A DNA stretch of 5,411 bases from assembly GCA_050873765.1 (NCBI GenBank), contig JBNMJK010000104.1, positions 1 through 5,411 of the forward strand, written 5' to 3'. Positions 1 to 5,411 of this stretch are shown in pieces. The DNA comes from Sodaliphilus sp050873765. Its GTDB lineage: Bacteria; Bacteroidota; Bacteroidia; Bacteroidales; Muribaculaceae. The position numbers and the translations under genes are program-made. The notes below the pieces were generated by a model, which was not told the origin of the DNA, did no database searches, and saw only the letters and a list, made by a program, of their open reading frames with translations. The stretch's first letter is position 1, and each line of letters starts with the position of its first letter.

Positions 1-59
1 AAAAATTAATAAATTAAATAGTTAATTATATGAATTAGTTTTGTTCATCACCTATAAAC

Positions 60-92
60 ACCTAATCAAAGTAGGTTAACCAGCATGATGCT
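60..92. repeat. cluster of three short inverted repeats
   Basis: Three small palindromes lie end to end. ACCTA (60-64) pairs with TAGGT (72-76) across a 7-nt loop. GGTTAACC (74-81) is a perfect 8-bp palindrome. AGCAT (82-86) pairs with ATGCT (88-92) around a single G. The first two overlap, so they cannot both form as hairpins. No T-run follows, which argues against a terminator. They could be protein-binding sites or chance in AT-rich DNA. No regulator can be named. Confidence 0.35.
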
Positions 93-206
93 TCCGCTAT
101 AACGCTAATGTTCACCATTTTATAGAAGAACGCCCACACCACATCGCTATGTCAAGGTGCAACACTCCCCTATTTCAAGGCAAATTTATTACAAATAATT
201 CAAAAA

Positions 207-243
207 TGAAAGAATATCGGAAACTTTCAGCGTATTTTTTTTT
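207..243 (+). terminator. possible weak hairpin followed by T9
   Basis: TGAAAG (207-212) can pair with CTTTCA (224-229) across an 11-nt loop, and a run of nine T follows at 235-243. The stem is only 6 bp and AT-rich, and five bases separate it from the T-run, so this is a poor intrinsic terminator. If real, it would end a transcript entering from the left and insulate the nqr promoter. It may equally be an AT-rich tract with no such role. Confidence 0.2.
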
Positions 244-251
244 GATTTTTG

Positions 252-280
252 AACAATAAAAAACAGATTGTTTACAATAA
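252..280. repeat. ACAAT / ATTGT / ACAAT repeat group (possible operator)
   Basis: AACAAT (252-257) is inverted as ATTGTT (267-272) with a 9-nt spacer. ATTGT (267-271) is inverted again as ACAAT (274-278) with a 2-nt spacer. The heptamer ACAATAA occurs directly repeated at 253-259 and 274-280, 21 bp apart, about two helical turns. The group lies about 90-120 bp upstream of the proposed -7 element. The spacing fits a regulator-binding region, but I recognise no known consensus, and AT-rich DNA produces such repeats by chance. Confidence 0.25.
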
Positions 281-371
281 GGCGACGCACTATAGGTAAA
301 GAGGAAACACTGTGAAGAAGCGTATGAAAATTTTATGTTCCGATGATACATTATAAATAACATAAAAATCG

Positions 372-379
372 TAACTTTG
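372..379 (+). promoter_or_regulatory. Bacteroidota-type -7 promoter element (TAACTTTG) for the nqr operon
   Basis: TAACTTTG matches exactly the TAnnTTTG -7 consensus recognised by the primary sigma factor of Bacteroidota. It sits 38 nt before the nqrA ATG, so a start near 384-388 would give a leader of about 30 nt. The -33 element (TTTG, usually about 19 nt further upstream) is weak: the nearest candidate is TTA at 351-353, 18 nt away. The placement is good and the partner box poor, so this is a likely but unproven promoter. Confidence 0.6.
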
Positions 380-417
380 CACTAATACAACCGACAACAT
401 CATATTAACATTAATAT

Positions 418-1761
418 ATGACAAACTTAATCAAACTCAAAAGAGGCTATGACCTGAAATTAAAAGGGGGAATAGCGTCTGAAGAAGTGACACCGGCTGC
501 GAAAAGTGCGTTTTACGCTGTGATACCCGACGACTTCACTGGCATTATTCCAAGAATGGAAGTGAAAGAGGGCGACAAAGTGGCGGCCGGCGACGTGCTA
601 TACCACGACAAGAGCTACACCGATGTGAAAGTGGTGTCGCCCATCTCAGGTGAGGTGAAAGCCATTAACCGAGGCGAGCGCCGAAAAATCGAGTCGATTG
701 TGGTGGAAGCCGACAATAATTCCAACAACATCAAAAAGTTCGACACTAAACAAGGCAATATCAAAAGCATACTGCTATCGTCGGGATTGTGGTGCATGAT
801 GCGTCAACGCCCTTACGACATTGTGCCCAACCCCAACGCTGAAATCCGCGACGTGTTCGTCACCTGCTTTGACTCCGCACCACTGGCACCGAAGCTGAGC
901 GTGACAATGCACGGATTTGAAAAATACATTGCTAAAGGTGCCGAAATATTAAAATCGATTACAAAGGGTAAAGTGTATCTCGGCTGCCGTGCCAACGAAG
1001 AGTATGACACCCCTTACACCGAAACAGTGGTATTTGAAGGCCCCCACCCTGCAGGCAATGCCGGTGTGCAGGCTGCCAATATCGCTCCTGTGAACAAAGG
1101 TGAGACTATCATCACATTAGACATTGTGACGCTTGCCCGCATTGGACACCTGTTCACTGAAGGCTTTGTGGATTTCAGCACAGTGGTGGCTGTTGTGGGC
1201 TCAGAAGTGCAGAATCCTAAATATGTGAGCGCCACCATTGGCTGCCAAGTGGAAAGCCTCATCAACGGCAATCTGAAAAACGACACAACTACAGCAGAAC
1301 GAATCATCAGTGGCAACGTGCTGTGCGGCGTGAAAGTGGCAAAAGATTCTTTCTTGCGTTACCCCTACCGGCAAATCACGGTCATTCCAGAACTGCTGCA
1401 TAAAGACGAATTTATGGGCTGGGCATCATTAAGTCCCAAGAAATTCAGCGTTTACCACGATTTCACGCATTGGCTTTTCGGTGGCGGCAAGAAAGCTAAC
1501 GAAATGGACGCACGCATTAATGGCGGAGAGAGGGCTATCGTGATGAGCGGCGAATACGATAGAATGTTGCCCATGGACATTTATGCCGAATTTCTAATCA
1601 AGTCGATTATCGCATTCGACATCGACAAGATGGAGCAGCTCGGCATCTACGAGGTGGCACCCGAAGACTTTGCGCTCGCAGAATACGCCGACACATCAAA
1701 ACTTGAACTCCAACGCATCGTGCGCGACGGACTTGACCGCATGCGCAAAGAGATGGAATAG
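418..1761 (+). CDS. nqrA: Na+-translocating NADH:quinone reductase subunit A (NqrA)
   Basis: NqrA is the peripheral, cytoplasmic-face subunit of Na+-NQR, without transmembrane helices. It packs against NqrB and is implicated in quinone binding. At 447 residues it is the usual family length (446 in Vibrio). The N-terminus (LKRGYDLKLKGG, residues 7-18) matches the family start and supports the ATG. Residues 36-80, including EGDKVAAGDVLYHDK and SPISGEV, form the barrel-sandwich (biotinyl/lipoyl-like) fold shared with RnfC. FEGPHPAGNAGVQ (207-219) and the C-terminal MSGEYDRMLPMDIYAEFL segment (376-393) are NqrA signatures. No CxxCxxC [4Fe-4S] motif is present, which separates it from RnfC. No Shine-Dalgarno precedes the start; the leader is AT-rich as in Bacteroidota. 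It is first in the operon, 42 nt before nqrB. Compared with Vibrio NqrA from memory, two C-terminal cysteines are replaced (Ala421 and Asp425). Confidence 0.96.
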   Translation: MTNLIKLKRGYDLKLKGGIASEEVTPAAKSAFYAVIPDDFTGIIPRMEVKEGDKVAAGDVLYHDKSYTDVKVVSPISGEVKAINRGERRKIESIVVEADNNSNNIKKFDTKQGNIKSILLSSGLWCMMRQRPYDIVPNPNAEIRDVFVTCFDSAPLAPKLSVTMHGFEKYIAKGAEILKSITKGKVYLGCRANEEYDTPYTETVVFEGPHPAGNAGVQAANIAPVNKGETIITLDIVTLARIGHLFTEGFVDFSTVVAVVGSEVQNPKYVSATIGCQVESLINGNLKNDTTTAERIISGNVLCGVKVAKDSFLRYPYRQITVIPELLHKDEFMGWASLSPKKFSVYHDFTHWLFGGGKKANEMDARINGGERAIVMSGEYDRMLPMDIYAEFLIKSIIAFDIDKMEQLGIYEVAPEDFALAEYADTSKLELQRIVRDGLDRMRKEME

Positions 1762-1803
1762 TCAAATTTTCTGAATATTAATCGTTTAAAGAATCAAAAT
1801 ATA

Positions 1804-3015
1804 GTGAAAGCTCTAAAAAATTTACTGGACAAGATGAGGCCATCGTTCAAAGAGGGGGGCAAATTTGCCAAACTCGAATCGGTGTTCGATGGTTTTGAGT
1901 CTTTCCTGTTCACGCCCAACACCACATCTCACTCGGGCGTGCACATTCATGACCAGAACGACATGAAACGCACCATGAGCGTAGTGATCATAGCACTTCT
2001 ACCTTGCCTACTTTTTGGCATGTACAACGTTGGCTATCAGCATTATCTTGCCATCGGTGACACATCTGCCACATGGCTCACAATGTTTTTGTTCGGCCTG
2101 CTCGCCATGCTTCCCGTGATAGTGGTCAGTTATGGCGTAGGTCTTGGCATAGAATTTATCAGCGCACAAATCCACCACAAAGAGATACAGGAGGGCTTCC
2201 TGGTGTCGGGACTTCTCATTCCACTCATTGTGCCTATCAACACACCACTTTGGATGACAGCCGTGGCCACAGCATTTGCCGTGGTGTTTGCCAAAGAGGT
2301 GTTTGGCGGAACAGGCATGAACATATTTAATGTGGCACTCGTGACCCGCGCCTTCCTATTCTTCAGCTATCCATCGTGGATGAGCGGTGACAAGGCGTTT
2401 GTGAAAACCAACGGAATTTTCGGTTTTGGCGACGGGAATTTAGTTGACGGTTTCACAGGCGCCACTCCTTTAGGACAAATTGCCACAAATGTGGGCGACA
2501 GTCTTGGCGCCTTAAAAGATGTGGCTGGCGGCGACCTCTCCACCCTCGACGCTTTCTGGGGTTGCATAGCTGGCAGCCCAGGCGAAACCTCAATGGTGGC
2601 CATACTGATTGGCGCGGTGATTCTATTGGTCACAGGAATAGCATCATGGCGTGTGATGGGCAGCGTGTTTGTGGGCGGTCTGGCCATGGCGGGGATAGCC
2701 TACGCATTTCCAAGCGCCACCTACCCAGCATCATTTGTCAACCCATTCGCACAGCTCTGCTACGGCGGATTTGCTTTTGCAGCAGTATTTATGGCCACCG
2801 ATCCAGTGACTGGAGCGCGCACAAAGGCCGGGCAATATGTTTTCGGCTTTTTGGTGGGCGTGCTTGCCATCTTGATTCGCATCTATAACGGAGGTTATCC
2901 CGAGGGCGCCATGCTTGCCGTGCTGCTGATGAACGCATTCGCGCCACTCATCGACTATGTGGTGGTGAACCGCAACATTCAACGCCGACTTAACCGCGTA
3001 AAAACCACTAAATAA
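1804..3015 (+). CDS. nqrB: Na+-translocating NADH:quinone reductase subunit B (NqrB)
   Basis: NqrB is the large membrane subunit, homologous to RnfD. It carries one FMN bound covalently by a phosphodiester bond to Thr, also binds riboflavin, and takes part in Na+ translocation and quinone reduction. The GTG start is supported by homology: residues 1-20 (LKNLLDK...F.EGGK) align with the known NqrB N-terminus, and the next Met (residue 11) would cut this away. Several hydrophobic helices are evident (about 55-75, 91-115, 132-163, 264-280, 284-302, 318-331, 343-361, 368-385). KEVFGGTGMNIFN (164-176) and MATDPVTGA (330-338) are family motifs. The flavinylation site is DGFTGAT (215-221), with Thr221 as FMN acceptor; Thr replaces the first Ser of the Vibrio SGAT, as the ApbE consensus allows. 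At 403 residues it is slightly shorter than Vibrio NqrB (about 415), mainly in the loops before residue 115. No Shine-Dalgarno is visible. Confidence 0.96.
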   Translation: MKALKNLLDKMRPSFKEGGKFAKLESVFDGFESFLFTPNTTSHSGVHIHDQNDMKRTMSVVIIALLPCLLFGMYNVGYQHYLAIGDTSATWLTMFLFGLLAMLPVIVVSYGVGLGIEFISAQIHHKEIQEGFLVSGLLIPLIVPINTPLWMTAVATAFAVVFAKEVFGGTGMNIFNVALVTRAFLFFSYPSWMSGDKAFVKTNGIFGFGDGNLVDGFTGATPLGQIATNVGDSLGALKDVAGGDLSTLDAFWGCIAGSPGETSMVAILIGAVILLVTGIASWRVMGSVFVGGLAMAGIAYAFPSATYPASFVNPFAQLCYGGFAFAAVFMATDPVTGARTKAGQYVFGFLVGVLAILIRIYNGGYPEGAMLAVLLMNAFAPLIDYVVVNRNIQRRLNRVKTTK

Positions 3016-3020
3016 AAATT

Positions 3021-3025
3021 GGAGG
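3021..3025 (+). promoter_or_regulatory. Shine-Dalgarno GGAGG that fixes the nqrC start
   Basis: GGAGG ends 8 nt before the ATG at 3034, an ideal spacing. A longer frame opens at a TTG at 3019, but that codon overlaps the GGAGG itself and would add only the five residues MEEQK before the true Met. None of the other five nqr starts here has a comparable sequence. Confidence 0.85.
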
Positions 3026-3033
3026 AACAGAAG

Positions 3034-3750
3034 ATGAACAAGAACAGTAATACTTATCAAATCGTCTATTCCGCTATTATGGTGGTGATAGTGGGCGCAG
3101 TATTGGCTTTAGTGTATATGACTTTGAAGCCTAAGCAAGATATCAACCGCGACAACGACACAAGAAAGCAAATTCTCGCCGCTATTGGCGTTACACCCGA
3201 AAGCGACAGTGAAGTGGCCGACGAATTCAAAAGCCATATCGTGAAGGAATACGTGGTGAACGAACAAGGCGAAGCCACCGACAGTAGCCAGAATGTGGCA
3301 TTCAATGTGAACATGGCCAAGAACATCAAGGAAGCGAAACGCAAACTCCCTGTGTTCGTAGCCCAAAAAGACAACGCAACAAAATATATCATACCTGTAT
3401 ATGGTGCTGGACTCTGGGGACCAATCTGGGGCTATGTGGCCATCAATGCTGATGGCAAAACCATTTATGGCACCAACTTCTCACACCAGAGTGAAACGCC
3501 GGGCCTTGGCGCAAAAATCACTGAAAGCGATTTCCAGAACGAATTTAAAGGCAAGCACATATATATGGAAGGCGCATTCAAATGCGTGGAAGTGCTGAAA
3601 AAGGGACGTAAGAGCACCGATGGCGCAGAAAGCGTCGATGCCATTTCTGGTGCCACCATCACAAGCCGGGGTGTGTCGGCTATGATGACCGACTGCTTGA
3701 AGCCATACGATGCTTTCTTTAAGAAAATTCAAGGTTCAACTGAAAAATAA
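3034..3750 (+). CDS. nqrC: Na+-translocating NADH:quinone reductase subunit C (NqrC)
   Basis: NqrC is an RnfG homologue with one N-terminal membrane helix and an FMN-binding domain whose FMN is covalently attached to Thr by ApbE. It passes electrons between the NqrD/E iron centre and NqrB. From the ATG at 3034 it has 238 residues, somewhat shorter than Vibrio NqrC (about 257). The helix spans about residues 8-30. The FMN-binding domain follows: YGAGLWGPIWGY (123-134), HQSETPGLGA (151-160) and DAISGATITS (202-211), with Thr208 as the FMN acceptor. The sequence DxxSGAT agrees with the ApbE target consensus, so an apbE gene is expected elsewhere in the genome. The start is chosen over the upstream TTG (3019) because of GGAGG 8 nt before the ATG. 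It lies 18 nt after nqrB and 9 nt before nqrD. Two cysteines (184, 221) have no role known to me. Confidence 0.96.
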   Translation: MNKNSNTYQIVYSAIMVVIVGAVLALVYMTLKPKQDINRDNDTRKQILAAIGVTPESDSEVADEFKSHIVKEYVVNEQGEATDSSQNVAFNVNMAKNIKEAKRKLPVFVAQKDNATKYIIPVYGAGLWGPIWGYVAINADGKTIYGTNFSHQSETPGLGAKITESDFQNEFKGKHIYMEGAFKCVEVLKKGRKSTDGAESVDAISGATITSRGVSAMMTDCLKPYDAFFKKIQGSTEK

Positions 3751-3759
3751 AAAATCACT

Positions 3760-4383
3760 ATGTTATCAAAAAGAAGTAAAGAAATCATATTCAACCCCTT
3801 CTCTAAAGAGAACCCTGTGCTGGTGCAGGTTTTGGGCATTTGCTCCACTCTGGCGGTAACGGTGAGCTTGGAACCTGCCATTGTGATGGGCATATCCGTG
3901 ATGGCGGTATTGGCTTTTTCCAACGTGATCATCTCCTTGATTCGCAACACCATACCACCCACTATCCGCATTATCGTGCAACTGGTGGTGGTGGCTGCCT
4001 TAGTGATTATGGTGCAGCAACTGCTGGTGGCCTACAACTATGATGTGAGCAAAAAACTTTCCGTGTTTATTGGACTTATCATCACAAACTGTATTTTAAT
4101 GGGACGACTTGAGGCTTTTGCTATGCACAACCGGCCTTGGCCTTCATTCCTCGATGGTATAGGCAACGGCATGGGATACGCTATAGTGCTGGTGATAGTA
4201 GGATTTATCCGCGAACTTCTTGGATCTGGCTCGCTGTTAGGCTATAAGGTGATTCCAAAATGCCTTTACGATGCGGGCTATATGGACAACGGCCTGATGA
4301 TCCTGCCGCCTATGGCACTCATCGTGGTGGCTTGCATTATATGGATTCAACGCTCACGCGATAAAGACTTGCAAGAGAAATAA
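3760..4383 (+). CDS. nqrD: Na+-translocating NADH:quinone reductase subunit D (NqrD)
   Basis: NqrD is an integral membrane subunit of the NqrDE/RnfAE family. It pairs with NqrE as an inverted-topology repeat, and the two hold an intramembrane iron-sulfur centre between them. At 207 residues it has family length (210 in Vibrio). Six hydrophobic segments fit the expected six helices. Both ligand cysteines are present: Cys28 in VLGICSTLAV and Cys111 in IITNCILMGR, equivalent to Vibrio Cys29 and Cys112. IRNTIPPTIRIIVQ (61-74), AFAMHNRPWPSFLDGIGNGMGY (119-140) and FIRELLGSGSL (149-159) are strongly conserved family blocks. The ATG gives the expected short cytoplasmic N-terminus. It follows nqrC by 9 nt with no Shine-Dalgarno, so initiation may depend on coupling or on an unstructured AT-rich leader. 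Confidence 0.96.
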   Translation: MLSKRSKEIIFNPFSKENPVLVQVLGICSTLAVTVSLEPAIVMGISVMAVLAFSNVIISLIRNTIPPTIRIIVQLVVVAALVIMVQQLLVAYNYDVSKKLSVFIGLIITNCILMGRLEAFAMHNRPWPSFLDGIGNGMGYAIVLVIVGFIRELLGSGSLLGYKVIPKCLYDAGYMDNGLMILPPMALIVVACIIWIQRSRDKDLQEK

Positions 4384-4419
4384 ACTGAAGTGTAACACCC
4401 TATATATCAATACAAAGAA

Positions 4420-5034
4420 ATGGAAGAATTAAATCTGTTCGTAAAATCGATTTTTATCGATAATATGATATTCGCCTACTTCTTGGGCATGTGCTCGTAT
4501 TTGGCCGTGTCGAAGAATGTGAAGACCGCCTTTGGCCTTGGCGTAGCTGTTACATTTATGCTGATAGTGACACTGCCACTCAATTATTTGCTCGACAAGT
4601 ACGTATTACAGCCCGGTGCCCTTGCATGGCTGAGCCCCGACTTGAAAGATGTGGATCTCAGTTTTTTGGGTCTCATCATGTTTATTGCCGTGATAGCCTC
4701 AGCCACACAACTGGTGGAAATGGCTGTTGAGAAGTTTTCACCAAGTCTCTACAACTCTTTGGGTATATTCCTGCCTCTTATAGCCGTGAACTGTGCAATT
4801 CTGGGCGGCGCCTTGTTTATGCAGCAGAAAGATTTCGGAAGCGCACTCACAGCCGGTGTGTATGGAGCAGGATCAGGTATCGGCTGGCTATTAGCTATCG
4901 TGGGGCTGGCTGCTATCCGCGAAAAACTGGCCTACAGCAACGTGCCAAAACCCTTAAGGGGCATAGGCATCACATTCATTATCACTGGGCTTATGGGCAT
5001 TGCCTTCATGAGCTTTTTGGGCATTAAACTATAA
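4420..5034 (+). CDS. nqrE: Na+-translocating NADH:quinone reductase subunit E (NqrE)
   Basis: NqrE is the second NqrDE/RnfAE-type membrane subunit and the partner of NqrD. Its two conserved cysteines complete the four-cysteine intramembrane iron centre: Cys25 in FLGMCSYLAVSK (21-32) and Cys125 in AVNCAILGG (122-130). SLYNSLGIFLPLIAVN (109-124) and the C-terminal PLRGIGITFIITGLMGIAFMSF block (178-199) are typical of the family. About six membrane helices are expected and visible as hydrophobic stretches. It has 204 residues against 198 in Vibrio. From memory of that protein, the extra six fall in the loop around residues 70-78 (WLSPDLKD), before VDLSFL. The ATG start gives the usual MEELNLFVKSIFIDN N-terminus. 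It lies 36 nt after nqrD and 12 nt before nqrF, with no clear Shine-Dalgarno. Confidence 0.96.
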   Translation: MEELNLFVKSIFIDNMIFAYFLGMCSYLAVSKNVKTAFGLGVAVTFMLIVTLPLNYLLDKYVLQPGALAWLSPDLKDVDLSFLGLIMFIAVIASATQLVEMAVEKFSPSLYNSLGIFLPLIAVNCAILGGALFMQQKDFGSALTAGVYGAGSGIGWLLAIVGLAAIREKLAYSNVPKPLRGIGITFIITGLMGIAFMSFLGIKL

Positions 5035-5046
5035 CGCAATTTGATT

Positions 5047-5411
5047 ATGATACTAATAAATACAACCGAACTCACTGTAGCGAGCAGTGCCATTATATTC
5101 TTAATTATCACACTGCTGCTTGTGGTGCTACTTTTAGTGGCAAAGCATTATTTAGTGCCATCGGGAAAAGTGAAGATCAACATCAACGACGGCAAGCGCC
5201 AGTTAGAAGTTGAGACTGGCGACTCGCTACTTGGCACGCTGCACAACCAGGGCGTGATGCTCTCAAGTGCATGCGGCGGCAAAGGCAGCTGTGGCCAGTG
5301 CAAAGTGCAGGTGCTGGAAGGCGGAGGCGAAATACTGCCTACCGAAAAAGTGCACTTCTCGCGCAAGGAGCAACAAGCGCACTGGAGGCTGGGATGCCAA
5401 GTGAAAGTGAA
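5047..5411 (+). CDS. nqrF: Na+-translocating NADH:quinone reductase subunit F (NqrF), 5' part only
   Basis: NqrF is the NADH-oxidising entry subunit: an N-terminal membrane anchor, a plant-type [2Fe-2S] ferredoxin domain, then FAD- and NADH-binding domains of the ferredoxin-NADP reductase type. Only the first 121 codons lie in the window; the frame runs open off the right edge. The anchor helix spans about residues 12-32. The ferredoxin domain begins near residue 42 and shows CGGKGSCGQC (76-85) plus GCQV with Cys117. This gives C-x5-C-x2-C-x31-C, the same spacing as Vibrio NqrF (70, 76, 79, 111). GGGEILPTE (92-100) is also a family block. The flavin and NADH domains, about 300 residues, are expected beyond the window. 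The ATG at 5047 is preferred; an in-frame TTG lies 6 nt upstream. There is no Shine-Dalgarno. In the family this gene closes the operon. Confidence 0.95.
   Translation, partial: MILINTTELTVASSAIIFLIITLLLVVLLLVAKHYLVPSGKVKININDGKRQLEVETGDSLLGTLHNQGVMLSSACGGKGSCGQCKVQVLEGGGEILPTEKVHFSRKEQQAHWRLGCQVKV

Larger units (their letters stand above)
1..417. other. AT-rich non-coding region upstream of nqrA
   Basis: I see no supportable gene here. All three + frames and all three - frames meet stop codons within the first 40 bases, so no gene enters from the left edge. The longest open frame (minus strand, 175-363, 62 codons) has a composition that looks like translated intergenic DNA. I found no tRNA, rRNA or riboswitch signature. 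The region does hold a Bacteroidota-type promoter element (372-379), a cluster of short palindromes (60-92), an ACAAT/ATTGT repeat group (252-280) and a T-tract after a weak hairpin (207-243). The length, about 0.4 kb, suggests that the nqr operon starts its own transcription unit rather than being the tail of an upstream one. Confidence 0.8.

Noticed and set aside
181..188. A minus-strand TAAATTTG matching the TAnnTTTG promoter consensus.
   Set aside because: No TTTG lies at the right distance, and no gene reads leftward from it within the window. Such matches are expected by chance in AT-rich DNA.
312..356. A 14-codon frame starting at GTG, preceded by GAGGAAAC, as a possible leader peptide.
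   Set aside because: It is very short, ends before the proposed promoter at 372-379 and so would not be on the nqr transcript. It shows no run of regulatory codons or attenuator hairpin.
175..363. Minus-strand open frame of 62 codons in the upstream region.
   Set aside because: It overlaps the A/T tract and lies directly opposite the nqrA upstream region. It has no ribosome site or recognisable family, and its residue makeup (many Phe, Tyr, Ser, Lys) is what AT-rich non-coding DNA gives.
1762..1803. Possible internal promoter or terminator in the nqrA-nqrB gap.
   Set aside because: The gap is AT-rich with a small AATATT palindrome, but it has no TAnnTTTG box, no GC stem and no T-run. The 36-nt nqrD-nqrE gap (4384-4419) likewise shows nothing convincing.
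3019..3033. TTG start for nqrC, five residues longer.
   Set aside because: The codon overlaps the GGAGG that serves the ATG at 3034, and the extra residues MEEQK simply translate the ribosome-binding region.
615..3971. Numerous overlapping open frames on the minus strand and in other + frames, 60-109 codons.
   Set aside because: They lie within well-conserved nqr genes, match no family I recognise, and arise from the low stop density opposite GC-balanced coding sequence.
418..5411. The operon as an Rnf (ferredoxin:NAD) complex rather than Nqr.
   Set aside because: The order is A-B-C-D-E-F, not rnfCDGEAB. The first subunit lacks the CxxCxxC cluster motifs of RnfC, and the last has an NqrF-type [2Fe-2S] ferredoxin domain behind a membrane anchor.

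Overview
This window carries one recognisable system: the operon for the Na+-translocating NADH:quinone oxidoreductase (Na+-NQR). All genes are on the + strand, in the classical order nqrA-nqrB-nqrC-nqrD-nqrE-nqrF. Five genes are complete. nqrF is cut by the right edge after 121 codons, within its N-terminal ferredoxin domain. I found no previously undescribed system, and the coding part is ordinary core energy metabolism.

Organism (inference): most likely Bacteroidota, order Bacteroidales, perhaps a Prevotella- or Muribaculaceae-like gut or oral bacterium. The grounds are an exact TAnnTTTG -7 element 38 nt before nqrA, AT-rich gaps with no Shine-Dalgarno sequence before five of the six genes, a heavy preference for GTG valine codons, and subunits that differ from the Vibrio proteins by small indels. 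Genus cannot be settled from the sequence alone.

Layout: 1-417 is AT-rich and non-coding. It holds the probable operon promoter near its right end, several small palindromes and a T-tract. Then come nqrA (418-1761), nqrB (1804-3015, GTG start), nqrC (3034-3750, start fixed by a strong GGAGG), nqrD (3760-4383), nqrE (4420-5034) and nqrF (5047 to beyond 5411). Gaps are 42, 18, 9, 36 and 12 nt, with no convincing internal terminator or promoter, so one polycistronic mRNA is likely.

How the genes work together (established for the family): NqrF oxidises NADH through FAD and passes electrons to its plant-type [2Fe-2S] centre. They then cross the membrane through the iron centre held by cysteines of NqrD and NqrE, pass the covalent FMN of NqrC and the covalent FMN and riboflavin of NqrB, and reach ubiquinone or menaquinone near NqrA/NqrB. 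Na+ is exported in the process. The key residues can be read here: SGAT (Thr208) in NqrC, TGAT (Thr221) in NqrB, Cys28/Cys111 in NqrD, Cys25/Cys125 in NqrE, and Cys76/82/85/117 in NqrF. The maturation factors ApbE (flavin transferase) and NqrM are not in the window.
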